Source: Aliicoccus sp041838435 (GTDB taxonomy: Bacteria > Bacillota > Bacilli > Staphylococcales > Salinicoccaceae). From it: a DNA stretch of 7,491 nucleotides. Position numbers and translations under genes: made by a program. Under the pieces are notes generated by a model, which was not told the origin of the DNA, did not search any database, and saw only the letters and a program-made list of their open reading frames with translations. The stretch spans positions 1 to 7,491 of the forward strand of contig JBGYPO010000112.1 of NCBI GenBank assembly GCA_041838435.1. Reading direction: 5' to 3'. Within the stretch, counting starts at the first letter, position 1. Each line of letters begins with the position of its first letter. Below are positions 1 to 6,343 of the stretch, in pieces.

Positions 1-591
1 GCCGCCTTTACCCTCAATCGTTATCGTAAATCCGTCCGTACACGCATGTGCAATCCCGTCCGCAACCGTAATATTGCCGACCTCAGTCTTCGAACACACG
101 TGCAGCGCAATAATCGCATCAACTGAAGGATTCTCAAGCACACCTTCTTTAATCATGTACTTCGCACCACCGAACTTCTCTTCAGCGGGCTGAAAAATCA
201 GTTTCACGTTCCCATACAGAGGCGGGTGTTCACTTAAAACTTTCGCAACACCCATCAGCATCGTCGTGTGTGCATCGTGCCCGCACAGATGCGCAGCACC
301 CGACACTTTCGAACGATACTCAACGTCTTTCTCGTCATGAATCGGCAAAGCATCCATATCCGCCCGAATCGCAAGCGTCGGTCCATCATGCACACCATAA
401 ATAGTTGCAGTTAATCCTGTCTTCGCCACATGTGATGTGACATTTAACCCAAAAGACTCCAAATGTTTCTTAATAAATTCCGCAGTGTCATATTCTTCAA
501 ATGCTGTCTCAGGATATTGATGGAGATGTCTTCTCCACGCAATCAAATCCGGTTCTATCTCTGACGCCTTATCTAAATAGTCCATACTCAT
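1..591 (-). CDS. M20-family metallo-amidohydrolase (N-acyl-amino-acid/hippurate hydrolase type), C-terminus cut off
   Basis: Reading the minus strand from ATG at 591 gives 197 codons open to the window edge, about half of the usual ~390 residues. The protein carries the M20D signature in order: WRRHLHQYPE (residues ~19-28), IRADMDALPI (~75-84), LCGHDAHTTMLMG (102-114), FQPAEE (133-138) and ALHV (162-165). By family knowledge Cys103, His105, Glu138 and His164 are the expected metal ligands and Glu137 the general base. The last His ligand and most of the lid domain lie beyond the window. Such enzymes hydrolyse N-acyl amino acids in the cytoplasm; substrates vary (hippurate, acetyl-amino acids, acetyl-diaminopimelate), so the exact one is not assigned. 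GGAG at 600-603, 8 nt upstream, supports the start at 591 over a second ATG at 585. The gene lies 77 bp downstream of glnA on the same strand and has a promoter of its own in the gap. No signal peptide is visible. Confidence 0.9.
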   Translation of the reverse strand, partial: MSMDYLDKASEIEPDLIAWRRHLHQYPETAFEEYDTAEFIKKHLESFGLNVTSHVAKTGLTATIYGVHDGPTLAIRADMDALPIHDEKDVEYRSKVSGAAHLCGHDAHTTMLMGVAKVLSEHPPLYGNVKLIFQPAEEKFGGAKYMIKEGVLENPSVDAIIALHVCSKTEVGNITVADGIAHACTDGFTITIEGKGG

Positions 592-618
592 CTACTCATC
601 TCCACATCTCTTATGGAT

Positions 619-646
619 ATTATACCCCGAAGACTGAAGATGTCGA
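619..646 (-). promoter_or_regulatory. Sigma-A-type promoter of the amidohydrolase gene
   Basis: On the minus strand a perfect TATAAT (619-624) is preceded, after a 16-bp spacer, by TCGACA (641-646, 5 of 6 matches to TTGACA). It lies 27 bp upstream of the start codon, leaving a short leader that contains the GGAG ribosome binding site. The amidohydrolase can therefore be transcribed independently of glnRA, although no terminator is visible between them. Confidence 0.6.
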
Positions 647-668
647 TAAAACCTCAACTTAACAATGA

Positions 669-2006
669 TTAATACGTTTCTAAATACTGATCAAGTTCCC
701 AACCTGAAACTTGTTGGCGATACATATCCCACTCAATTTGTTTGCTGTTCATAAATTGACGGTATATGTGAGACCCCAGTGCATCCTGCACTACTTCATC
801 TTCTCTCAATGCTTTTAACGCTGTATATAATGTCGACGGTAAATCCTCGATTCCGACGCGTTCGCGTTCTTCACGTGTCATTTCATAGATGTTTTCATTG
901 ACCGGATGTGGAATTTCTTCCTTGTTCTTAATACCTTCAAGACCCGCCTTTAAAATCGTTGCGAGTGCAAGATAAGGATTTGCTGACGGGTCTACTGAAC
1001 GCACTTCAGCACGTGTAGATAAACCGCGCGATGACGGAATTCTGATCAGCGGACTGCGGTTTTTGTTGCTCCATGCGATATAACATGGTGCTTCATAACC
1101 CGGGACAAGTCGTTTGTAAGAGTTGACGAGCGGGTTACATACAGCAGTTAAACCACGCGCATGTTTTAATACACCAGCCATGAAGTACTTCATATCCTGA
1201 CTTAATCCATCTTCATTTGATTCATCATAAAATGCATTTTTATCGCCTTTAAACAGCGAGACGTTGAAGTGCATGCCGTTGCCTGAAAAACCATGCAGAG
1301 GTTTCGGCATAAATGTCGCGTGAAGGTTGTGCTTGCGCGCAACAGTCTTAACGACCAGCTTAAACGTTTGAATATTATCACATGCTGTAATTGCATCAGC
1401 ATATTTAAAATCTATTTCATGTTGACCTTCAGCGACTTCATGGTGGGATGCTTCGATTTCAAAGCCCATATCTTCAAGTTCAAGGACAATATCGCGACGG
1501 CAGTTTTCACCAAGATCTGTCGGGGCTAAATCAAAATAGCCGCCCTTGTCGTTCAACTCAAGTGTCGGACGCCCTTTATCGTCGAGTTTAAATAGGAAAA
1601 ACTCAGGTTCCGGCCCAAGATTAAAGGCACTGTATCCCATTTCCTCCATCTCTTTTAACACACGCTTTAAGTTCGAGCGCGGGTCACCATGAAACGGTTC
1701 GTGGTCTACATTATGTACATCACAGATTAGTCTCGCGACTTTCGCTTTTGAATCTGTGTACCACGGGAATATTTTAAACGTGTCGAGATCCGGCACAAGG
1801 TACATATCCGACTCTTCAATGCGGACGAAGCCTTCAATTGAAGAACCATCAAACATCATCAGTCCGTCTAATGCTTTACCGAGCTGGCTGATTGGTACTT
1901 CAACATTTTTGTTCATCCCTAAAATATCAGTAAACTGCAGCCTTAAATATCTTACATTTTCATCTTTTACAATGCGCTCAATATCTTTTCTTGTAATCTT
2001 ACTCAC
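669..2006 (-). CDS. glnA: Type I (alpha) glutamine synthetase
   Basis: GlnA makes glutamine from glutamate, ammonia and ATP in the cytoplasm as a dodecamer. The 445-residue length matches GSI-alpha enzymes of Bacillus and Staphylococcus (about 444-446), and near-identity to that group is evident along the whole protein. Visible motifs are FDGSSIEGF (52-60), NLGPEPEFF (129-137; metal ligands Glu133 and Glu135), HHEVAEGQHEID (188-199), the NGMHF loop (243-247), the Glu305 flap in VPGYEAP (301-307), and RIPSSRGLSTRAEVRSVDP (322-340). Arg62 in GFVRIEESD is the residue that gives glutamine feedback inhibition in the Bacillus enzyme. The beta-type adenylylation-site motif is not seen. Translation starts at GTG (2006), 8 nt downstream of AAGGAG that overlaps the glnR stop codon. 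The gene is thus co-transcribed with glnR, 12 bp apart. By family knowledge the feedback-inhibited enzyme also activates GlnR, so this is an autoregulatory operon. Confidence 0.98.
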   Translation of the reverse strand: MSKITRKDIERIVKDENVRYLRLQFTDILGMNKNVEVPISQLGKALDGLMMFDGSSIEGFVRIEESDMYLVPDLDTFKIFPWYTDSKAKVARLICDVHNVDHEPFHGDPRSNLKRVLKEMEEMGYSAFNLGPEPEFFLFKLDDKGRPTLELNDKGGYFDLAPTDLGENCRRDIVLELEDMGFEIEASHHEVAEGQHEIDFKYADAITACDNIQTFKLVVKTVARKHNLHATFMPKPLHGFSGNGMHFNVSLFKGDKNAFYDESNEDGLSQDMKYFMAGVLKHARGLTAVCNPLVNSYKRLVPGYEAPCYIAWSNKNRSPLIRIPSSRGLSTRAEVRSVDPSANPYLALATILKAGLEGIKNKEEIPHPVNENIYEMTREERERVGIEDLPSTLYTALKALREDEVVQDALGSHIYRQFMNSKQIEWDMYRQQVSGWELDQYLETY

Positions 2007-2014
2007 AATATCAT

Positions 2015-2020
2015 CTCCTT
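2015..2020 (-). promoter_or_regulatory. glnA ribosome binding site overlapping the glnR stop codon
   Basis: AAGGAG on the minus strand lies 8 nt before the glnA GTG start. Its first two bases are the last two of the glnR TAA stop (2019-2021). The arrangement fixes the non-ATG start at 2006 and suggests translational coupling of glnA to glnR. Confidence 0.85.
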
Positions 2021-2348
2021 AATTTTTAAAGAACCGCGACAAATCACTGCGGTTAATAGGCGTACTGCCCCGTGCCTGCAGCTGCATAATGTCTATTTCA
2101 ACTTCTTTGCTACTGAGAATCTCTCCAACTCTAGCCATCTTAAATCCTTTTTCTAAGTACATTTTAATATCTAATAATGTATCTAAGTCATTCATCGAAA
2201 ATAATCGCGTCCCACCGTCCGAACGTGCCGGACTAACGAGCGACTTCTCTTCATAATAGCGAATTTGGCGGGCGGAGAGTCCCGTTAAACGTATTGCTGA
2301 TGATATCGGAAATACTGGAGAACTGCGTCTAAACTGGTCTTTATCCAT
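2019..2348 (-). CDS. glnR: MerR-family nitrogen regulator GlnR, short form
   Basis: GlnR represses glnRA and other nitrogen genes when glutamine is plentiful. The 109-residue protein has the MerR winged-helix DNA-binding domain: helix-turn-helix at ~14-33 (SSAIRLTGLSARQIRYYEEK) and wing with TRLFSMNDL (47-55), followed by a helix with the LEKGF motif (65-69). The C-terminal tail TPINRSDLSRFFK (96-108) matches the conserved tail of GlnR that inhibits DNA binding until feedback-inhibited glutamine synthetase docks on it (family knowledge). TnrA differs in its tail, so GlnR is preferred. Bacillus GlnR has about 135 residues and S. aureus about 122; the missing residues fall in the linker between the DNA-binding domain and the tail. 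The start is supported by GAGGTA (2357-2362), 8 nt upstream. It is first in the operon, under the palindromic operator at 2404-2422. Confidence 0.95.
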   Translation of the reverse strand: MDKDQFRRSSPVFPISSAIRLTGLSARQIRYYEEKSLVSPARSDGGTRLFSMNDLDTLLDIKMYLEKGFKMARVGEILSSKEVEIDIMQLQARGSTPINRSDLSRFFKN

Positions 2349-2370
2349 AACAGATTTACCTCATAGAGAA

Positions 2371-2398
2371 ATATTAGCACATGTTTTTTTACAGACAA
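2371..2398 (-). promoter_or_regulatory. glnRA promoter (extended -10)
   Basis: On the minus strand TAATAT (2371-2376) is preceded by TGC, giving an extended -10 element. TTGTCT (2393-2398, 4 of 6 to consensus) lies 16 bp upstream. The element sits 23 bp before the glnR start and directly below the GlnR-type operator. Confidence 0.6.
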
Positions 2399-2403
2399 AA
2401 TCT

Positions 2404-2422
2404 ATGTTAGATAATCTAACAT
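2404..2422. promoter_or_regulatory. GlnR/TnrA operator
   Basis: ATGTTAGATAATCTAACAT is a perfect palindrome (9 + 1 + 9). It contains TGTTA-N7-TAACA, an exact match to the GlnR/TnrA consensus TGTNA-N7-TNACA. Its edge lies 5 bp upstream of the glnRA -35 element, so bound GlnR would be placed to block the promoter. Together with the gene order it supports glnRA autoregulation. Only one complete site is seen. Confidence 0.9.
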
Positions 2423-2468
2423 CACACTTTAATATCATTAAATTTACCACGAATCTCAAATTTTAGAT

Positions 2469-2500
2469 ATAAAAAAACCGAGACTTAAGTTGTCCCGGTT
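2469..2500 (-). terminator. Rho-independent terminator of the molybdopterin oxidoreductase gene
   Basis: Transcribed on the minus strand, AACCGGGAC pairs with GTCTCGGTT (9-bp stem with one G-U pair; arms at 2492-2500 and 2476-2484) around a 7-nt loop, and runs into a stretch of U residues. It begins 11 nt after the stop codon at 2512. There is no T tract on the plus-strand side, so it acts in one direction and insulates glnRA from readthrough. Confidence 0.9.
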
Positions 2501-2511
2501 CAAACAATTAT

Positions 2512-4869
2512 TTAGTTTGGATTATCTTCTAAATCTGGAATTGCTCTCTCATAGTACTGACGGTCTTTATTTGCTGTGAAACGCTCAGTTTTTTCCATCG
2601 TCACATCTGCAACGTAATCCGGCATCTTAGCAAACGACTCATAAATACCTTTTGACACAAGTTGGTTACCTTCAGGGAATTGCATACCAAGGTCACCCTC
2701 AGCAATATCCGCATACTTAGCAAAACCTTGGAACGTGCCGTTCTCGTTATAGAGTACGATTGACTCGCCGTTGATAATACCTTCGCGCTTCGCATCACCC
2801 GCATTCACAAGCACGTCATAACGCCCCATCGTATTGAATGAATCCTGGTCACCATAGACCATCGAGTTGAACTGCTTACCACGACGCATCATCAATGTAT
2901 ACTTACCAGGTTTCTTCTTGTTATCCGGAATATCTATCGTAATAAAGTTCGCACGGCCATCTACTGTCGGACAAATTCCGCCTTCACATAACCACGCGCC
3001 ACCATACTGATACACGTCTCCTGATTTCTTCAAGTACTGAACGCCATCGTAGTTCGGATTTGCTTTCGCAATTTCTTCTCTGATTTCTTGTCCAGAATTG
3101 AAGTGAACTAAATCATAATGTTCAGGCTTAACACGCTTCGCAAGATCTAAGTAAATCTTCCACTCACTGCGCGCTTCACGAATTGGGTTACGGTTACCTT
3201 TTATAGGCGGTGAGTAGTAAACCATGCGTTCTGTTGACGTCGATAAACCACCACCGTCTTGCTCAAAACGTGTCTTCGCCGGCAGGACAATAACCGCTTC
3301 TTTAGCATCAACTAGTGTAGACGTGTTTAAAATAATATCCTGGTGCACACGAATTTCTAAATTCGAAAGTGCTTTTTCTACAAATGCAGGATCCGGCATC
3401 GTCTCTAAGAAGTTACCGCCGGACATATAATATAATTTCAACTTGCGCTCGCTGCCTTCAGGTAGCATCGCATTTTCAATTGTGACACCGACAGAATCTC
3501 CCGGCCAATCTGGTAAATTAAAGTTCCAGACACCTTCGATGCGTTTCTGGTTAGGATGCTCCCAACCACCACCCGGTAATGAGAATGGATCTGCACCCAT
3601 TTCACCTGAACCCTGAACACTCGAGTGACCACGCAGCGGCATTAAGCCAACGTGTTCGCGACCTAACCAGCCCCGAAGGAGTGCAATGTTCGACACCTGT
3701 GAAATGTTATCAGTCGCATGCTTGTGCATCGTGAGGCCGAGTGCCCAAACGTGCACACCATTCTTAGCAGCTGCCATCATTTCAGCAAACTCTACGATTT
3801 CTGCTTTTGAAATACCAGATGATTCTAGAATTTCATCCCAAGATTGCGCATCAACTGTCTCTTTTAATTCTTCAAAGTTGTTGACATGATCTTTAACGAA
3901 TTCATGCGCAATTGCGGAACCTGGACTCTGTGCTTCCATCTCAAACCAATGCTTCATGATTCCGTGCATGAATGCGATGTCTCCACCGATTCTCACTTCG
4001 TAGAATTTATCCGCAATTTTTGTACCGAATAATGCAGACTCCATCACTGAAGGTACCCAGTAATGTTCCATTGCTGGTTCCTTATACGGGTTGATGACGA
4101 CAATTTTCGTACCGCGCTTTTTCGCTTCCATCATGTATTTCGTTGATACTGGTGACGAGTTCGCCGCAACTGAACCCCAGAATATAAGCAGGTCAGTGCC
4201 TAACCAGTCTTTGTAGTTACATGTTGACGCACCCACACCTACAGAGCGCATCATTGCAGTCTTAGATGGTGAGTGACAAATACGCGATGCATTGTCGATG
4301 TTATTCGTTCCTAAATAACGTGCGACTTTCGCAGCCACATAATACGACTCATTCGTGATACCACGGCTCGTCAGATAAAACGCGAAGTTCTTCGGATCGA
4401 GCTCGCGCATTTTGCTTGCGATAGTTTCCATTGCTTCATCCCAGGAAATACGCACGAAACGATTATCACCTTTTTTACGAATCATTGGGTACGGAATACG
4501 TCCCAGTTCACGTAATTCTGCACTTGTATATTTACGCAGCTCACTAATATCTGAATGTAAAATCTCCGGCTTAATTGCCGGTGCTGTATTTAAGCGCAGC
4601 ACGTTTAAGCGCGTTGTACATAAATGTGGGCCGGTTAAAGTTTGGTCTTGAAGACCACCTACACCAAGCGCACATCCATCACATACACCTTGTGTAATTA
4701 TATTTGTTGCATAAAATAGGTTGTCCTTATTTTTCCATGCAATCTTCGCAGTGTCAGTCATGTGACGCGGTTTTACTTTCGTAAGTCCAAACGGCACTTT
4801 ACTTACCCACAGACTTGAGTCCCACTTTTTAGTCTTCTTTATAGGACCTGTATGAAGTGTTTTTCCCAT
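2512..4869 (-). CDS. FdhF/YdeP-type molybdopterin oxidoreductase (putative formate dehydrogenase alpha subunit)
   Basis: This is a 785-residue member of the bis-molybdopterin-guanine-dinucleotide oxidoreductases. Visible parts are an N-terminal CDGC pair (Cys63, Cys66) with Cys84, RFVRISWDEAMETIA (137-151) opening the catalytic domain, and SRICHSPS (195-202), where Cys198-His199 occupy the place of the Sec/Cys-His active site of formate dehydrogenases, making Cys198 the likely Mo ligand. LIFWGSVAANSSP (228-240) and GLMPLRGHSSVQG (408-420) follow, and a C-terminal dinucleotide-binding domain spans ~655-770. Only three cysteines precede the active site, so a complete four-Cys [4Fe-4S] motif is not evident. 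No twin-arginine signal is seen, suggesting a cytoplasmic protein. Length fits YdeP-type proteins (~760), not the ~980-residue FdhF forms with a ferredoxin-like N-terminus. Neighbouring fdhD and an OFA transporter favour a formate-linked reaction, but substrate and electron acceptor are unproven. The start is supported by AGGAAGGG at 4878-4885. Confidence 0.88.
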   Translation of the reverse strand: MGKTLHTGPIKKTKKWDSSLWVSKVPFGLTKVKPRHMTDTAKIAWKNKDNLFYATNIITQGVCDGCALGVGGLQDQTLTGPHLCTTRLNVLRLNTAPAIKPEILHSDISELRKYTSAELRELGRIPYPMIRKKGDNRFVRISWDEAMETIASKMRELDPKNFAFYLTSRGITNESYYVAAKVARYLGTNNIDNASRICHSPSKTAMMRSVGVGASTCNYKDWLGTDLLIFWGSVAANSSPVSTKYMMEAKKRGTKIVVINPYKEPAMEHYWVPSVMESALFGTKIADKFYEVRIGGDIAFMHGIMKHWFEMEAQSPGSAIAHEFVKDHVNNFEELKETVDAQSWDEILESSGISKAEIVEFAEMMAAAKNGVHVWALGLTMHKHATDNISQVSNIALLRGWLGREHVGLMPLRGHSSVQGSGEMGADPFSLPGGGWEHPNQKRIEGVWNFNLPDWPGDSVGVTIENAMLPEGSERKLKLYYMSGGNFLETMPDPAFVEKALSNLEIRVHQDIILNTSTLVDAKEAVIVLPAKTRFEQDGGGLSTSTERMVYYSPPIKGNRNPIREARSEWKIYLDLAKRVKPEHYDLVHFNSGQEIREEIAKANPNYDGVQYLKKSGDVYQYGGAWLCEGGICPTVDGRANFITIDIPDNKKKPGKYTLMMRRGKQFNSMVYGDQDSFNTMGRYDVLVNAGDAKREGIINGESIVLYNENGTFQGFAKYADIAEGDLGMQFPEGNQLVSKGIYESFAKMPDYVADVTMEKTERFTANKDRQYYERAIPDLEDNPN

Positions 4870-4903
4870 TATTTACACCCTTCCTCGAAAATCATTTGTA
4901 CCC

Positions 4904-4930
4904 ATTATACTACATTCAAAATATTTTCAA
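4904..4930 (-). promoter_or_regulatory. Putative promoter of the molybdopterin oxidoreductase gene
   Basis: On the minus strand a perfect TATAAT (4904-4909) lies 34 bp upstream of the ATG at 4869. TTGAAA (4925-4930, 5 of 6) is found at a 15-bp spacing, shorter than ideal. No terminator is visible in the 73-bp gap after the transporter gene, so the oxidoreductase may be expressed both from here and by readthrough. Confidence 0.5.
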
Positions 4931-4942
4931 ATGTTTAGCGCG

Positions 4943-6193
4943 TTATTCTATCTTACCCGCTTTAACCTTTTTAATATCCTGTCTGATGATTATTGAGATG
5001 ATTAATGCGACAACGAACATCGCTGTGAATATATAGAGTGTTAATGTATAGCTTTCTGTTGCTTCACGAATATACGAAACGATTAAAGGCCCCGCTAAAC
5101 CCGCTGCTGCCCAAGCTGTTAAAATATAACCGTGAATTGCACCGAGTTGTTTCGTTCCAAAAATATCACCGATGTATGCTGGAATCGCTGAGAAACCACC
5201 ACCATAACACGTCATGATAATGAACAAGATTAACTGGAATAATAATGCTTCTGTCGTAAATGGCAATAAGAAGAACAATGCAATTTGAATAACAAAGAAA
5301 ATCGTATATAAGTTTGGTCTTCCGATATAATCAGAAATCGATGCCCAGGCAAGACGTCCCGCACCATTGAATACTCCCATGATACCAACCATCAATGCTG
5401 CAGCTGCTGGTGTTAATCCTGCAATCTCCTGCGCCATCGGACTCGCCACATTTAGTATCGCGATACCACACGTCACGTTAATAAACAGCATCAACCATAA
5501 CCAATAGAAACGACGCGTTTTAACCGCTTCGTTAGCTGAAAGGTATGCAATGTCCTTTAATGACTCATCTTCTTCTTCATTATTTAGTCTTGCTGCTGCC
5601 ATTTTAGGTGGCAAATATCCTGCTGGTGGACGCTCTATATACAAACTGGAAATAACCATAATAATAAAATACGCGACCGCTAATGTATAGAACGTCGTTG
5701 GAATTGTAAACGTCATCATCAACCAGTTCATGACGGGTGAAGCAATCATCGCTGCAAAACCAAAGCCCATGATAGCAAGACCAGTTGCCATACCACGTCT
5801 GTCCGGGAACCATTTAACAAGTGTAGACACCGGTGTGATATAACCGATACCAAGACCGATACCACCAAGCACCCCGTAACCTAGATAAAATAACAAGAGA
5901 TTATCAATAGAAACCCCGTAACCCGCAATGACTAAACCGATCGTAAAAAACATCGTAGATACTAAACCTGAAACTCTGGGACCTCTCGCTTCAACAAAAT
6001 GACCCATGAATGCTGCAGACAAACCTAAAAACAAAATTGCTAAACTAAACGCTAACGACACATCGCTTAACGACCATCCATTTAATTCATCTAATGGATT
6101 AACAAACACTGAGTATGCATAAACAGACCCAATCGAGATATGTATTCCAACTCCAGATGCTGCTATAAGCCATCTGTTCTTAGTATTTTTCAT
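4943..6193 (-). CDS. OFA-family (oxalate/formate antiporter-like) MFS transporter
   Basis: A 416-residue major facilitator with about 12 predicted membrane helices: ~8-30, 45-66, 74-94, 99-121, 137-159, 167-185, 229-250, 262-284, 295-312, 316-336, 349-375 and 383-403. A cytoplasmic loop at 186-228 carries an acidic run EEEDE (206-210). Motif A-like loops are GHFVEARGPR (64-73) and SISDYIGRPN (285-294). GIGLGIGYITPVSTLVKWFP (111-130) and RRGMATGLAIMGFG (132-145) are typical of the OFA family, which includes oxalate:formate exchangers and monocarboxylate carriers. Arg280 in helix 8 fits the family's substrate-binding arginine; helix 11 has no lysine. The frame is open to 6232, but ATG at 6193 is chosen because AAAGGG (6201-6206) lies 7 nt before it and the protein then begins MKNTKNRWL directly ahead of helix 1. 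It is divergent from fdhD and 73 bp upstream of the oxidoreductase on the same strand, so formate or a related small carboxylate is the likely cargo (inference). Confidence 0.9.
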   Translation of the reverse strand: MKNTKNRWLIAASGVGIHISIGSVYAYSVFVNPLDELNGWSLSDVSLAFSLAILFLGLSAAFMGHFVEARGPRVSGLVSTMFFTIGLVIAGYGVSIDNLLLFYLGYGVLGGIGLGIGYITPVSTLVKWFPDRRGMATGLAIMGFGFAAMIASPVMNWLMMTFTIPTTFYTLAVAYFIIMVISSLYIERPPAGYLPPKMAAARLNNEEEDESLKDIAYLSANEAVKTRRFYWLWLMLFINVTCGIAILNVASPMAQEIAGLTPAAAALMVGIMGVFNGAGRLAWASISDYIGRPNLYTIFFVIQIALFFLLPFTTEALLFQLILFIIMTCYGGGFSAIPAYIGDIFGTKQLGAIHGYILTAWAAAGLAGPLIVSYIREATESYTLTLYIFTAMFVVALIISIIIRQDIKKVKAGKIE

Positions 6194-6200
6194 ATCATTT

Positions 6201-6208
6201 CCCTTTCT
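6201..6208 (-). promoter_or_regulatory. Ribosome binding site fixing the transporter start at 6193
   Basis: AGAAAGGG on the minus strand places AAAGGG 7 nt before ATG 6193. The upstream in-frame ATG at 6232 would add 13 polar residues and has no comparable site; it also lies only about 9 bp below the -10 element at 6241-6246. Confidence 0.75.
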
Positions 6209-6240
6209 ATGTGTATAGATTATTTTTTGCACATAAAATG

Positions 6241-6269
6241 ATTATATTGTAATAATATTCAGAAAAAAA
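6241..6269 (-). promoter_or_regulatory. Putative promoter of the OFA transporter gene
   Basis: On the minus strand a perfect TATAAT lies at 6241-6246. At 17 bp the -35 position (6264-6269) is only TTTTTT, a poor match. The strong -10 with a weak -35, overlapped by the inverted repeat at 6254-6279, suggests control by a bound regulator. Confidence 0.45.
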
Positions 6270-6279
6270 TATGAATATT
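6254..6279. promoter_or_regulatory. Inverted repeat / CodY-like box in the divergent control region
   Basis: AATATTCA (6254-6261) and TGAATATT (6272-6279) form a perfect 8-bp inverted repeat with a 10-bp A-rich spacer. The repeat covers the transporter -35 region and ends 13 bp upstream of the fdhD -35. Separately, 6254-6268 reads AATATTCAGAAAAAA, which matches 12 of 15 positions of the CodY consensus AATTTTCWGAAAATT. Either reading makes it a candidate operator for both divergent genes. The region is AT-rich, so chance matches are possible. Confidence 0.4.
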
Positions 6280-6285
6280 TTGGGT

Positions 6286-6301
6286 ATTTGTATTGACAAA
6301 T
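6286..6301. promoter_or_regulatory. Small inverted repeat over the fdhD -35 element
   Basis: ATTTGT-ATTG-ACAAAT is a perfect 6-bp inverted repeat with a 4-bp centre that contains the fdhD TTGACA (6293-6298). A protein bound here would cover the -35 box. No known regulator consensus is recognised. Confidence 0.3.
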
Positions 6302-6323
6302 TGTTATACTATATACATATAAA
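6293..6323 (+). promoter_or_regulatory. fdhD promoter region
   Basis: A perfect TTGACA (6293-6298) precedes AT-rich sequence. The best -10 partners are TATAAA (6318-6323, spacing 19) or CATATA (6316-6321, spacing 17). Alternatively TGTTATACT (6302-6310) would act as an extended -10 without a good -35. The promoter location is well supported; the exact -10 is not. Confidence 0.5.
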
Positions 6324-6343
6324 TGTAAACGGGGGAGGTTATT

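Noticed and set aside
1202..2022. Short open frames on both strands inside glnA
   Set aside because: They overlap a highly conserved glutamine synthetase gene, have no ribosome binding sites of note, and resemble no known protein.
2377..2393. Second GlnR operator over the glnRA promoter
   Set aside because: Only a TTACA half-site is present; the partner half at the required spacing does not match TGTNA.
2601..4651. Short open frames on both strands inside the molybdopterin oxidoreductase gene
   Set aside because: They are shadow frames of a clearly coding sequence with no independent start signals or recognisable domains.
4914..4931. AT-rich repeat TTCAAAATATTTTCAA between transporter and oxidoreductase as terminator or operator
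   Set aside because: Only the central AAAATATTTT is symmetric; the flanks are direct, not inverted, so it makes no stable stem, and no known regulator consensus fits.
6194..6232. N-terminal extension of the transporter (13 residues from 6232)
   Set aside because: The extension is polar, lacks a ribosome binding site and begins almost at the promoter -10. The internal ATG at 6193 has a well-placed AAAGGG.
6322..6337. CcpA cre site near the fdhD start (TGTAAACG...)
   Set aside because: Only the left half matches the cre consensus; the right half is the G-rich ribosome binding site and does not fit.
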